From assembly GCA_052144935.1 (NCBI GenBank), contig JBKQPR010000366.1:1-48332 (forward strand): a DNA stretch of 48,332 bases. The letters are read 5' to 3'. This document shows positions 7,710-16,404 of the stretch, one piece after another. A model generated the notes under the pieces. It worked only from the letters and a program-made list of their open reading frames with translations, ran no database searches and was not told the DNA's origin. The DNA comes from JOPF133 sp052144935. Lineage in GTDB: Bacteria; Acidobacteriota; Terriglobia; Bryobacterales; Bryobacteraceae. Positions within the stretch are counted from its first letter, which is position 1; each line of letters opens with the position of its first letter. A program made the position numbers and the translations under genes.

Positions 7710-10109
7710 TCACGCGTAGCTCATCACCGGATAGCAGGTGAATGGCTGGTCCGCCACCTCCCAGTAAGGCAGGTACTCGTGCCTGGCGTCGCCGGCGATG
7801 GTGAAGTGCAGCGGCTGGCCGGGCTTGGGCTGGAGGAACCGTACCAGATCCGCCTCCGTGATGGGAATGCGCGCCCCGCCCTGTTCGTCTACGTCGCCGG
7901 CCAGCGCCAGCAGGATGGGTCCGTACTCCAGCGCGAATCGTTCCTGGCCCACAGTTCTCTCCTGGCCGGTGTAAGCGGTCAGGCGGAAATCCATCGGCAG
8001 CGCGAAGGAGATTGTGTCGCCCTCCTTCCACGTGCGGTCCAGCGTGGCATAGCTCCCCGCGCTTCCCGTGGCCACGGTGGCGCCGTTCACCCTGATGGGC
8101 ATGCGGCGGGCGGCCCAGGAAGGCACCCGCACGCGAATCCGGGCGCGCACGGGGCGGGGCGTGGACAGGTGCAGCTCCACGTCCGATTGCAGTGGGAACC
8201 CGGTGGCCATGGCCAGCTTGACCGTCTGCCCTCCGCAACTCCATGCAATACGGGACGCCGCGAAGAGGTTCACGTACAATCCGTCCGCGGCGATGGAGTA
8301 GATGAACTCCGGCATGGCGCCCAACAGCCGGGTGCCCTGGCCTTCGCAGCAGGTGTTGGTGCGGAACCCCGGACGTCCCGCGCTCCCCGCCGGCGAGCTA
8401 CGGTCCTTGCGGCCCACCAGGTAGGCCGTGTAGCGGATGCCCTCGGCGCCCACCTGGTTGGCCAGGGCCACGTTGTAGATCGACTTCTCGATCTCGTTCA
8501 TGTATTTCTCCCGCTCCGGATCGAGCAAGTGGAACCGCTGGCTGTAGAACGACCAGAAGGCGCTGCCGCAGAGCTCGCCGGTCTTGGCGTGCAGCCGGTA
8601 GGATCCCGGAGGGTAGATGCCGCTCTCGCAGATGGCGATGGTGCCGCCGACGTGCTCCCACTTGTTGTGATACAGGTCCCAGCCGCCCGCCACGGCATCC
8701 AGGTACCGCGGTTCTCCCGTGGCACGGTAAAGGTCCATGTAGGCTTCCAGGTCGGTGATCAGGTAGCAGTGCGGGCGGTCGTAGGGATACTGCCAGATGG
8801 CCGCCTCCTCACGCTTCGCCAACTGCGCCAGCCAGTAGTTCTCCTGGAAGTACCGCTGCACCACCTGCAAGTCCTCGGGCTTGCCGGCGGGCGTGAAATA
8901 CATGCGGGTGTTGGCGATCATGCCCTGGACGCCCTGAATCGCGCCCCGCAGCAGCCGGGGCAGGTACTCACAGCGATCGAACCAGTCGTAGTACCCGCGC
9001 AGCAGGCGGAACGCCTCCTGGTTTCCCGCGTAGCCGGCTTCGATCAGGCCGTGCGTCAGCCAGGCGCGCGTGTAGGCGCCCCGCTCGGAGTAGAAAATCG
9101 TGTCCTCCGGGTAGGCCATGATGTAGCCGTTCGGCTGGCGGCATTCGGCGATGCCGGCGACCACCTGGTTCAGCCGGTCGCGCAGCTCGCGATGCTCGAT
9201 CCAGCGCAGCGAATTCCCGGCGCCCATGAGGAACCGGCCGGCATTGGAACCGGCCAGATCGTCCTGCCAGAATCTTTCCCGCGGGGGCAGACCCGGCGGG
9301 CTGGGCTTGCCGGCGCGGTCGCGAAAGTCCTTCAGCAGCTCGGCCACGCTGAATGAACTGAGCAGGTAGCCGATGTTGTTCTCGAAAGCCGTCTTGAGCA
9401 CGCCGGCTTCGAGTTGCACGCCCGCGCGTGGGACCTCCACCCGGCTGGCAACCGGCTTCCAACTCGCGGCGGGCGTGACATTGCCCGGATTGTCGGTGAC
9501 GATGGTCTCGCCTTGCGGGCGGGCCGGGCGGGTCAGCGGCGTCACGCCCAGTTCGCCTTTGCTCGAATCGGCGATCGGCCGCCCCACGGCGACATCCTGT
9601 CCATCGGAAACCACGGCCATTTTCGCCAGGGAGAACCGGTAGCTCGGCGGTGCAGCGGAGCCGGACCGGGGCGCCGGCGGTACGGCTCTGAGCCGGGTGG
9701 CCGACACGCGCACATACCGGCCCTGGGCCCCGTGGGCGGCGAATGTCTGGATGCGATTGACGGGGTCGGCCAGGTCGGCACTGGTGTGGTCGCTGACCGT
9801 GGTGGCTGCGGCAAACTGCGGATCGTCGGAGATGTCGATCCGGAAGCGAATCGGGAAGCCGATCCCGCGCGGCGGCGATGGATTGAACTTCGGATAGAGC
9901 TTCACCGCGTCGATCTTCCGCGTCGATCCCAGGTCCACCTGGACCCAGCGGACCTCGTTCTCGGCGGTGGCCACCGGCGCCTCGTATCCGTCTCCGGTCG
10001 GCCAGGTCATCCTTTCCTCGCCGCCGCCGTCCGCAGGACCCTGGGGCCCAGCCGCCCGGCCCGCCGCTCCGCCGAGGAGCACCGAACCCACAAACTCGCG
10101 TCTTCTCAT
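7710..10109 (-). CDS. GH127-type glycoside hydrolase (DUF1680) with N-terminal discoidin-like domain
   Basis: 799 aa, exported by a Tat-like signal (MRRREFVGSVLLGGAAG). Residues about 35-160 form a discoidin / F5-8C-like domain (VRWVQVDLGSTRKIDAVKLY, later GRYVRVSATRL), likely sugar-binding. The rest is the GH127 barrel and C-terminal beta domains (GVLKTAFENNIGYLLSSFSV, GPILLALAGD). In characterised GH127 beta-L-arabinofuranosidases a Glu and a Cys nucleophile act with a zinc bound by cysteines. Here E512 and C514 (GELCGS) and the pair C587-C588 (NTCCEGQG) occupy those places, but the usual Cys two residues before the pair is Asn, and CCPPN is changed to CCEGQ. Arabinofuranosidase activity is therefore plausible, not proven. 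Confidence 0.85.
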   Translation of the reverse strand: MRRREFVGSVLLGGAAGRAAGPQGPADGGGEERMTWPTGDGYEAPVATAENEVRWVQVDLGSTRKIDAVKLYPKFNPSPPRGIGFPIRFRIDISDDPQFAAATTVSDHTSADLADPVNRIQTFAAHGAQGRYVRVSATRLRAVPPAPRSGSAAPPSYRFSLAKMAVVSDGQDVAVGRPIADSSKGELGVTPLTRPARPQGETIVTDNPGNVTPAASWKPVASRVEVPRAGVQLEAGVLKTAFENNIGYLLSSFSVAELLKDFRDRAGKPSPPGLPPRERFWQDDLAGSNAGRFLMGAGNSLRWIEHRELRDRLNQVVAGIAECRQPNGYIMAYPEDTIFYSERGAYTRAWLTHGLIEAGYAGNQEAFRLLRGYYDWFDRCEYLPRLLRGAIQGVQGMIANTRMYFTPAGKPEDLQVVQRYFQENYWLAQLAKREEAAIWQYPYDRPHCYLITDLEAYMDLYRATGEPRYLDAVAGGWDLYHNKWEHVGGTIAICESGIYPPGSYRLHAKTGELCGSAFWSFYSQRFHLLDPEREKYMNEIEKSIYNVALANQVGAEGIRYTAYLVGRKDRSSPAGSAGRPGFRTNTCCEGQGTRLLGAMPEFIYSIAADGLYVNLFAASRIAWSCGGQTVKLAMATGFPLQSDVELHLSTPRPVRARIRVRVPSWAARRMPIRVNGATVATGSAGSYATLDRTWKEGDTISFALPMDFRLTAYTGQERTVGQERFALEYGPILLALAGDVDEQGGARIPITEADLVRFLQPKPGQPLHFTIAGDARHEYLPYWEVADQPFTCYPVMSYA

Positions 10110-10475
10110 GATCGCCCGCCGCGTCCAGTAAAATGGACGGAGGCCTGGATCGGCACGCAGCCGCTCTCCGGCCCAATCACGTCGTATGGGGTCTCTGACA
10201 TCTCACTCCCCTTTCCCCCTGAGTTTGGCAGAGAATTGCGAAACGCGCTTAAGCTGGCGGACCACTGGACACCCTGGACACCCGGGGCGCGGCATCCTGC
10301 TCGACAACGAGCCGGCCGAGCACGACCCCGAACGCGGGCAGCGCAAGGCGCTGGCGGACGGCCAATGGCGACGGCGCGTGATTCGGGCATCTTGCGTGCA
10401 CCTACGCTGGATCTCGTTGACAACGAGGAAGGGATATCCGCGCGCGCGTAGTGTAGGGGAGTAATATTGTGTGCA
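10110..10475. other. Spacer without recognisable features
   Basis: 366 nt between two minus-strand genes. Reading frames on both strands are short and unconvincing, and I see no clear terminator or repeat. It should contain the promoter of the GH127 gene. Confidence 0.5.
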
Positions 10476-10991
10476 CTACCGACTACCAGTTTCCGTGACG
10501 CTCGGTGCGGCAGCCGGGGCCGTTTTCTTCGCCACCGACTTCTTTCGTGCACCTTTCTTCGCCGCTTTTGCCGGTGCGGCCTTCACCGCCGCCTTCTTGA
10601 CAGCGGGTTTCTTCCTGGCAGCTTTCTCCGGTTGCGCCTTGGCCGCTCTCGCTGCCGCCCAACGCTTCTTCGTGGCGGCGATGATTCGCTTCATACCCTC
10701 TGCGCTGATGCGGCGTTTTGCCTTCGGTGCTTTGGCTGGTGCTGACGGTTCAGACTCTCCGCGGATTCTGGCCCACCGGAGTCGTTGAGCTTCCTTCATT
10801 CGCTTTCGCGTGGCAGCGGAGAATTTCTTGCGCTTCCTGGCCGGCAGTTCCGCCGTGGCGGCGGTCGCAGCGGGGCCACCTGGGAGCATGGCCCGGAGTT
10901 CTGCGATTTGGGCATCCAATTTGTCTTTCTGGGTTTCCATTCCCAAAATCGCCGCATTCAAAATCTCAGTCGTGAGTTTCGGTGTTGGCAT
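10476..10991 (-). CDS. Histone-H1-like Lys/Ala-rich DNA-binding protein
   Basis: 171 aa. The N-terminal 35 residues are a predicted helix (EILNAAILGMETQKDKLDAQ). Two similar basic motifs follow, RKKFSAATRKRMKEAQRLRW and RRISAEGMKRIIAATKKRW, spaced about 40 residues apart. The C-terminal third is a Lys/Ala/Pro tail (KKPAVKKAAVKAAPAKAAKK) like those of bacterial H1-type nucleoid proteins. It probably coats or bridges DNA. The twin basic motifs resemble short nuclease-associated DNA-binding modules, but no catalytic domain is present. Confidence 0.75.
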   Translation of the reverse strand: MPTPKLTTEILNAAILGMETQKDKLDAQIAELRAMLPGGPAATAATAELPARKRKKFSAATRKRMKEAQRLRWARIRGESEPSAPAKAPKAKRRISAEGMKRIIAATKKRWAAARAAKAQPEKAARKKPAVKKAAVKAAPAKAAKKGARKKSVAKKTAPAAAPSVTETGSR

Positions 10992-11234
10992 GTGACTCGA
11001 TTTGCCTCGATTCTTCCATCGTTAGGAGTAATGCTGTGATCCATACTACACCCGTCTCACAATTCGTGTCCTGGAAGAGTTGTTTTTCCGATCCAATCCG
11101 TCCGAGTTATATCCAACGAGCAACCGCACATGAAATCTATTACATTACACTCTCCGGGATAAGGCCCATGCGGCGATGGTTCGTCCCTTGCCATAGGGGC
11201 CTTGACAATCCGATCGGCGTGCAGGCGAGAACGC

Positions 11235-12398
11235 TTATTCTCCCTGCGCGTGCGGTGGAGTCTTTTGGAATAGCCGCGACGCCGTTTCCACCAGGCATCG
11301 ACGCCATACCGGCCAGACGTGCGCGCCTTCCGTTTCCCAGTAAATATGCTGGATCTTGTGCTCCGTGAGCAGAGCCGCGAACTGCTTCACCCTCCCGTAC
11401 CCCGGATCGGTCTTCCCCACCCCGATGAACAGCAGCTTGAGCCGTTCGTTGGTGGTCCTTGGGTCGTCGAGCAGTGCCTTGTATCGCGTCTCGAAGTTCT
11501 GCGCCTGACCCGCGCTGAAGACGCCCACCCACGCGAACAGGTCCAGATGGCCGAGGCCGATTTGGGTCGCCTGGCCGCCGCCCATGGAAAGCCCGGCAAT
11601 GGCCCGGTTGGTGCGTCCCGCCGCGACGCGGTAGTTGGTTTCCACCATGGGAACGACCTCTTTGAGCAGATACTCTTCGAACAACTGGTTATTCCTTCCC
11701 GGTTCCGCCGGCGGAGTTCCGTACGGAACGGCGTGGCCGTTGGTCATCACGACGATCATCGGCACCGCCTTCTTTTCGGCGATCAAATTGTCCAGAATCA
11801 GGTTGGCGCTGCCCGTCAGCGTCCAACCCGCCGCCACATCCTGGTTGCCGTGAAGCAGGTACAGAACCGGGTATCGCGCCGGCGCGTTCCTGCCGTAGCC
11901 GGGTGGAGTGTACACGAAAACCTGGCGCATGGCGCCGTCCAGCACGGCCGACTTGTGCCAGACGATGTTCACAACGCCGTGCGGCACGTCGCTGAATTCC
12001 CAGGCCTGCCCGCCGGGAACGAGAACCAGGCTGGCCGAGGTCCGGGCGCGCAACTTGATCGTGGGGTTGATGGGGTCGGCAATGTCCATGCCGTCCACGT
12101 TGAAGCTGTACAGGTAGATATTGGGAGTGAGCGGCCCGACCGTGACGCTCCAGACGCCCTCGCCATCGCGGGTCAGGGGCGTTTTGTCAGACGGGTAGTC
12201 GAGCATCCACTCGCCGGTCACCGTCACTTCCGACGCCTTGGGCGCGCGCAACCGGAAGGTGACAGTCCGATCCGCGTGTACTTCCGGGGAGAGCAGAGTG
12301 TCCGGCGCCTGGCCGGCCCCGCCCCGCCCGGCAGGCGGCTGGGCCGGGGCTGCGGCGCTCATGCTCATCAATATCGATAGAATCGTCAATGGCTTCAT
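11235..12398 (-). CDS. Secreted esterase, CE1 / esterase D type, with CBM48-like N-terminal domain
   Basis: 387 aa. Start ATG at 12398 preceded by GGGAGGAA at good spacing. A signal peptide (MKPLTILSILMSMSAAAPAQ) leads to an immunoglobulin-like CBM48/E-set domain (VTFRLRAPKASEVTVTGEW ... YLYSFNVDGMDIADP) and then an alpha/beta hydrolase with YPVLYLLHG, nucleophile motif GLSMGG and a C-terminal His in GAHVWPVW. This two-domain layout is typical of feruloyl and acetyl-xylan esterases acting on plant polysaccharides, which fits the nearby GH127 gene. The ester substrate is inferred. Confidence 0.87.
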   Translation of the reverse strand: MKPLTILSILMSMSAAAPAQPPAGRGGAGQAPDTLLSPEVHADRTVTFRLRAPKASEVTVTGEWMLDYPSDKTPLTRDGEGVWSVTVGPLTPNIYLYSFNVDGMDIADPINPTIKLRARTSASLVLVPGGQAWEFSDVPHGVVNIVWHKSAVLDGAMRQVFVYTPPGYGRNAPARYPVLYLLHGNQDVAAGWTLTGSANLILDNLIAEKKAVPMIVVMTNGHAVPYGTPPAEPGRNNQLFEEYLLKEVVPMVETNYRVAAGRTNRAIAGLSMGGGQATQIGLGHLDLFAWVGVFSAGQAQNFETRYKALLDDPRTTNERLKLLFIGVGKTDPGYGRVKQFAALLTEHKIQHIYWETEGAHVWPVWRRCLVETASRLFQKTPPHAQGE

Positions 12399-12582
12399 GG
12401 CTTCCTCCCGACGAATTACGATGCGGTCACCGTGAGAGGATTCTAGCAGCTGGCACACCTTCGCCTGCGCCAGGTACCCGGCGATTCCGTTGACAATCCC
12501 GGCCGGCCGTTTCAGTACAATGAGGAGTTCAGGATGCCCATAATGGAAATTCCGTTTTGGTCCATCCCGATCGGAGGGTCCC

Positions 12583-13767
12583 TTGTCAGATGCGGGAACC
12601 ACACTGAACCGCGCGGTGAGCCGCCGCGACGCATTCCGTGGGCTGGCGGTATTTGCGGCCGGCTCGCCTCTATTCGGCAGGCAGCAGGATCCCGTCCGCG
12701 ATCACAGCCGGGTTCCGGCGCTCCGCGAGATGCTCAACGCTTTCGACTTCGAGCCCGTAGCACACGCAAAAATCCCCCGGCAGGCCTACGATTTCATGTC
12801 CTACGGCGCCGACGGCGAGTTCACTCTGCGCCGGAACCGCGAGGCGTTCGACTGGGTCGAGTTGGTCCCGCGCCGGCTCACCGGAGCGGGTTCGGTCCGG
12901 ACCGCATCCAAATTTCTCGGCACCGATCTGGCGTTTCCGATGCTCATCGCGCCCACGGCGCGCCACGGGCAGTTCCATCCCGATGCCGAAGCGGCCACGT
13001 ACGCGGGCGCCACGGCCGCATCCAACACTCCCCTGATCGTGAGCAACGGGGCCACTCAGCCGCTGGAAAAAATCGCGGCGGCGGCCACTGGCCCCTGGTG
13101 GTTTCAACTCTACCCGCAGCCCGGTCTCGATTACAACCGCCGGACGCTCGAAGGGGCTCAGGCGGCCGGGTGTCTGGCGGTCGTCGTCACGGTGGACCAG
13201 CAGGCTTCCTCCTTCGAGCGCTCGCTGCACGACCGGAATCTCGCCGCCCCCGCGTCTCCCGTGCCCACGCCGCGGGCTCCCGCCAACCCGTATCGCGTCC
13301 CCGATAACCGGCTCTGGTACGAATGGAAGCTGTTCGACGACCTTCGCCGGACGGTCAAGGTTCCGCTGGTCGCGAAAGGCATCCTCACGGCGGAAGATGC
13401 GCTCCTGTGCCTGGAACACGGAATCGACGCAATCTACGTGTCCAACCATGGCGGGCGGTCCCTGGACTATGGCCCGTCCGCGCTCGAAGTGCTGCCGGAG
13501 ATCGCCGATGCCGTCCACGGCCGGGTTCCAATCCTCCTCGACAGCGGCATTCGCCGAGGCAGCGATATCCTGAAGGCCTTGGCGCTCGGCGCCGCCGCGG
13601 TCGCCCTGGGGCGCGTCCCGCTCTGGGGTCTGGCCGCTTACGGTGCGGAAGGTGTGCGGAAGGTTCTCGAGATTCTGCAAGCCGAACTGGTTCAAGCCAT
13701 GGCGGCAACCGGCCGGCCCACACTGCCCTCCATGGACCGTACCTTGGTGAGAACGGAGTTCCTATGA
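12583..13767 (+). CDS. FMN-dependent alpha-hydroxyacid oxidase/dehydrogenase (paralogue 2)
   Basis: 394 aa, TTG start with GGAGG 5 nt upstream. The N-terminus VSRRDAFRGLAVFAAGSPLF is a Tat-like signal. The barrel carries the full active-site set: PMLIAPTARHG, FQLYPQPG (Tyr), VVTVDQQ (Asp), PLVAKGILTAED (Lys), VSNHGGRSLD (His289, Arg), and LDSGIRRGSDILKALALGA for the FMN phosphate. First gene of a likely three-gene operon with the paralogue at 13764 (overlapping ATGA) and an ACS-type transporter, suggesting import and oxidation of a 2-hydroxyacid such as a sugar acid. Confidence 0.88.
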   Translation: MSDAGTTLNRAVSRRDAFRGLAVFAAGSPLFGRQQDPVRDHSRVPALREMLNAFDFEPVAHAKIPRQAYDFMSYGADGEFTLRRNREAFDWVELVPRRLTGAGSVRTASKFLGTDLAFPMLIAPTARHGQFHPDAEAATYAGATAASNTPLIVSNGATQPLEKIAAAATGPWWFQLYPQPGLDYNRRTLEGAQAAGCLAVVVTVDQQASSFERSLHDRNLAAPASPVPTPRAPANPYRVPDNRLWYEWKLFDDLRRTVKVPLVAKGILTAEDALLCLEHGIDAIYVSNHGGRSLDYGPSALEVLPEIADAVHGRVPILLDSGIRRGSDILKALALGAAAVALGRVPLWGLAAYGAEGVRKVLEILQAELVQAMAATGRPTLPSMDRTLVRTEFL

Positions 13768-14726
13768 GGCACGCGCAGGAATCGATGGGAGAGCCGCAGG
13801 GCCGGATCGCTCCCGCCCGCGAATTGGTCAACACGTTCGAGTTTGAGGCCATGGCGCGGCGGAGTTTGAGCGCGGCGGCCTTCGGCGAGATCGCCGGCAG
13901 CGACCGCGGCGCCTTCGAGCGCATCACATTCCGGCCGCGCATAATGGTCAACACCGTTAAACTGGACCTCACCACCGAGCTTTTCGGCCAGAAGATGTTC
14001 GCGCCCATCCTGGTAGGTCCCACCTCCGGGCAGAAGCGGTTTCACCCGGAGGGCGAACTGGCCACGGTGCGCGGCGCCGCCGCCGCGAAAACCGCCATGG
14101 TGGTTTCCAGCCGCGCCAGCTATCCAATACAGGAGATCGCAGCGCAGGCGGCGGCTACGCTCTGGTATCAGGTCTACCCCGAGCCCGATACGGACGACGA
14201 GCGGCGCGCGATGGATCAAGCCGTCCAACTCGGGTGCAAGGCGTTGTGTATCACGGCCGGCGGCGCGGATTGGAGCGCCATCGATCGTTTGCGGCGGCGC
14301 GCCGGCCTTCCGTGCGTTCTCAAGGGCATCCTGAGTCCGGAAGAGGCTCGCGCCGCTATGGCGCGCGGCATCGATGGGATGGTGGTTTCAAACTATGGCG
14401 GGCCGGCGGCAAGCGGAATGGCAGCGCCCATGGAGGTCCTGCCCGCCATCGCCGACGCGGTAGGCGGCAAGGCACCCATCCTGATCGACGGCAGCTTCCG
14501 CCGTGGTTCCGACATTCTGAAGGCCCTGGCGCTGGGGGCCCGGGCCGTCCTGCTCGGCCGGCCGGTGCTTTGGGCGCTGGCAGCCTACGGCTCTGCCGGA
14601 GTCCAGGCCATCCTGGAGATGCTGCAGACGGAACTCGCCCGCGACATGGCCATGTGCGGCCAGCCGGACTTGAATTCGCTGGCGCCAAACCTGGTTAAAA
14701 TTCACGCCCGGGGACCGGCGTGCTGA
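13764..14726 (+). CDS. Alpha-hydroxyacid-oxidase-like protein lacking catalytic residues (probable pseudoenzyme)
   Basis: 320 aa; its ATG overlaps the stop of the preceding oxidase (ATGA), so translation is coupled. It keeps the family scaffold: PILVGPTSGQKRFHPEGELA, LWYQVYPEPD, VLKGILSPEE and the FMN-phosphate segment IDGSFRRGSDILKALALGA. However, the catalytic His/Arg motif SNHGGRxLD reads SNYGGPAAS (Tyr211, Pro214), the Asp of the TVD motif is replaced (ITAGG), and about 50 residues of the loop before the Lys strand are missing. FMN binding is plausible but normal hydroxyacid oxidation is not. It may be a structural or regulatory partner of the enzyme at 12583. No frameshift or stop is present. 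Confidence 0.85.
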   Translation: MRHAQESMGEPQGRIAPARELVNTFEFEAMARRSLSAAAFGEIAGSDRGAFERITFRPRIMVNTVKLDLTTELFGQKMFAPILVGPTSGQKRFHPEGELATVRGAAAAKTAMVVSSRASYPIQEIAAQAAATLWYQVYPEPDTDDERRAMDQAVQLGCKALCITAGGADWSAIDRLRRRAGLPCVLKGILSPEEARAAMARGIDGMVVSNYGGPAASGMAAPMEVLPAIADAVGGKAPILIDGSFRRGSDILKALALGARAVLLGRPVLWALAAYGSAGVQAILEMLQTELARDMAMCGQPDLNSLAPNLVKIHARGPAC

Positions 14727-14756
14727 TTCGCATAGCCATGGACGATTAATAGCCAT

Positions 14757-16091
14757 ATGCCTTCCGGAAACCGGACTACTTCGAAACCCGGCTCAGACCG
14801 GCCCCCGTTTGAGCGCGCGCCCCGCCGGCGCTGGCTGATCGCCTTTGTCCTCGGATTTGGCGTCCTGGTCAACTACTTCGACCGCGTGAATCTCTCGGTC
14901 GCGAAAGAGGGGCTGCACAGGGACTTTGGGATGTCGAATGTCGTTTTCGGCTATCTCTTGAGCGCCTACAACTGGACTTACGCCGCGTTGCAACTGCCTA
15001 GCGGCGCGTTGCTGGACTTTTTCGGCGTTCAGCTCATAGGCCGCATCAGCCCGCTCATTTGGGCGGCAGCTTGTTTCGCGGGCGCCCTCTCTCCGGGGCT
15101 GCGGACTTTCTTTGCCTCCCGCCTGCTGCTGGGCATCGGCGAAGCCCCCACCTTCCCAGCCAATTCGAAGGCCATCGGATACTGGTTCCCGCGCCAGGAA
15201 CGAAGCCTCGCCACCGCCATCTTCGATTCGTCCGCTAAGCTCTCGGCCGGCATCGGTACGCTCGGGATCGGCCTGATCGTAATTCACTTCGGCTGGCGCT
15301 TCGCATTCGGCGTTACCGGAGCGGCCAGCCTTCTCTATTTCGCCGCGTTCTTCTTTCTCTATCGCGATCCCGACAAAGATCCGAAGCTTTCGCCAAGCCA
15401 ACGCGAATACCTTGTGCGCAACGGCGCGGTCGCCCAGAAGGAAGGACCGAAGTCCGGCGCCTCTTTGTTTTACCTGATGAGGCAGCGAAAAATCGTGGGC
15501 CTGTCCATTGGTTTCGCTGCGTATAACTATTGCTTCTACCTCATGCTGACGTGGCTGCCAAGTTATTTCACGGAGGCTCTTCACCTCAGCTTGCATCAAT
15601 CCGTGATCTACACTTCCATTCCCTGGTTTTTTGCGACCGGGACCGACCTTCTGTTCGGAGGCTGGCTGGTGGATGCGCTGGTGAGGCGCTATTCGAACGA
15701 AAGCCTGATGCGCCACATCATGCTGGTAGGCGGGATGATTCTGGGCCTGGCGCTGCTCGGTCCCATCTTCACAAGGAATTCGACAGCCGCGGTCTGCTGG
15801 ATTACCCTATCGATCGCAGGTCTTGCCGCGTCCGCGCCCGTAGCGTGGTCGATACCCTCGCTGATCGCGCCGCAGGACACCGTGGGAAAGGTCGGCGGGA
15901 TCATGAACTTCGCGAATCAGATCGCCGCCATTGTGGCGCCCATTTTGACCGGCTACCTCATCGGTTCGACGAGCGACTTCAGCCGGGCGTTCATGATGGC
16001 CGCCGCCGCGCTTCTTGTGGGCATTGTGGGCTACGTATTCCTGCTCGGCAAAATCGAGCGACTTCCGGAACCCGAAGCCCCAATGCGCTGA
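14757..16091 (+). CDS. MFS transporter, anion:cation symporter (ACS) family
   Basis: 444 aa with 12 predicted helices. The N-terminal segment VLVNYFDRVNLSVAKEGLHR and the motif RLLLGIGEAPTFPANSKAIG are typical of ACS-family carriers for glucarate, galactonate and hexuronate. Start 30 nt after the oxidase-like gene on the same strand, so probably one transcript. It likely imports the hydroxyacid or sugar acid handled by the upstream enzyme; the exact substrate is inferred from family only. Confidence 0.88.
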   Translation: MPSGNRTTSKPGSDRPPFERAPRRRWLIAFVLGFGVLVNYFDRVNLSVAKEGLHRDFGMSNVVFGYLLSAYNWTYAALQLPSGALLDFFGVQLIGRISPLIWAAACFAGALSPGLRTFFASRLLLGIGEAPTFPANSKAIGYWFPRQERSLATAIFDSSAKLSAGIGTLGIGLIVIHFGWRFAFGVTGAASLLYFAAFFFLYRDPDKDPKLSPSQREYLVRNGAVAQKEGPKSGASLFYLMRQRKIVGLSIGFAAYNYCFYLMLTWLPSYFTEALHLSLHQSVIYTSIPWFFATGTDLLFGGWLVDALVRRYSNESLMRHIMLVGGMILGLALLGPIFTRNSTAAVCWITLSIAGLAASAPVAWSIPSLIAPQDTVGKVGGIMNFANQIAAIVAPILTGYLIGSTSDFSRAFMMAAAALLVGIVGYVFLLGKIERLPEPEAPMR

Positions 16092-16404
16092 CAAACGGAT
16101 ATCTTCGTGTTTTCCATCAGGGCAAGTCACGGACTAAGGTCCCCGACCGCCTGATTCTGTACCTTTGCCGAAGACCACTCCCTGACGGTCGTAGCTCTGA
16201 GCAGAGCCGCGAGCGTTAGCGAGCGGTTTCAGAATAGCACCGAATCACGCGGTCTGAGACCTAGCCGCTTGGGCCGCGCGATCGGCCGGCGAGTGACCGG
16301 AAGCTGAATGAGAATCATGGCCTCCCACGCCATCCAGGCCCGGCTTCCGGCAAAGGCGACCTCATGAGGCTCCCGGTGATGCTCCAGCAGCAGGCTGCGC
16401 GCCT
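16092..16404. other. Convergent spacer with a small palindrome
   Basis: 313 nt between convergent genes. It holds a REP-like palindromic stretch at about 16207-16230 (listed separately). No U-tract terminator is evident for either gene. Confidence 0.5.
16207..16230. repeat. REP-like palindromic sequence
   Basis: CCGCGAGCGTTAGCGAGCGG is nearly self-complementary (CCGC..GCGG with GAGCG repeats) and lies between convergent genes. It may act as a terminator or be a REP-type repeat; other copies are not seen in the window. Confidence 0.35.
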
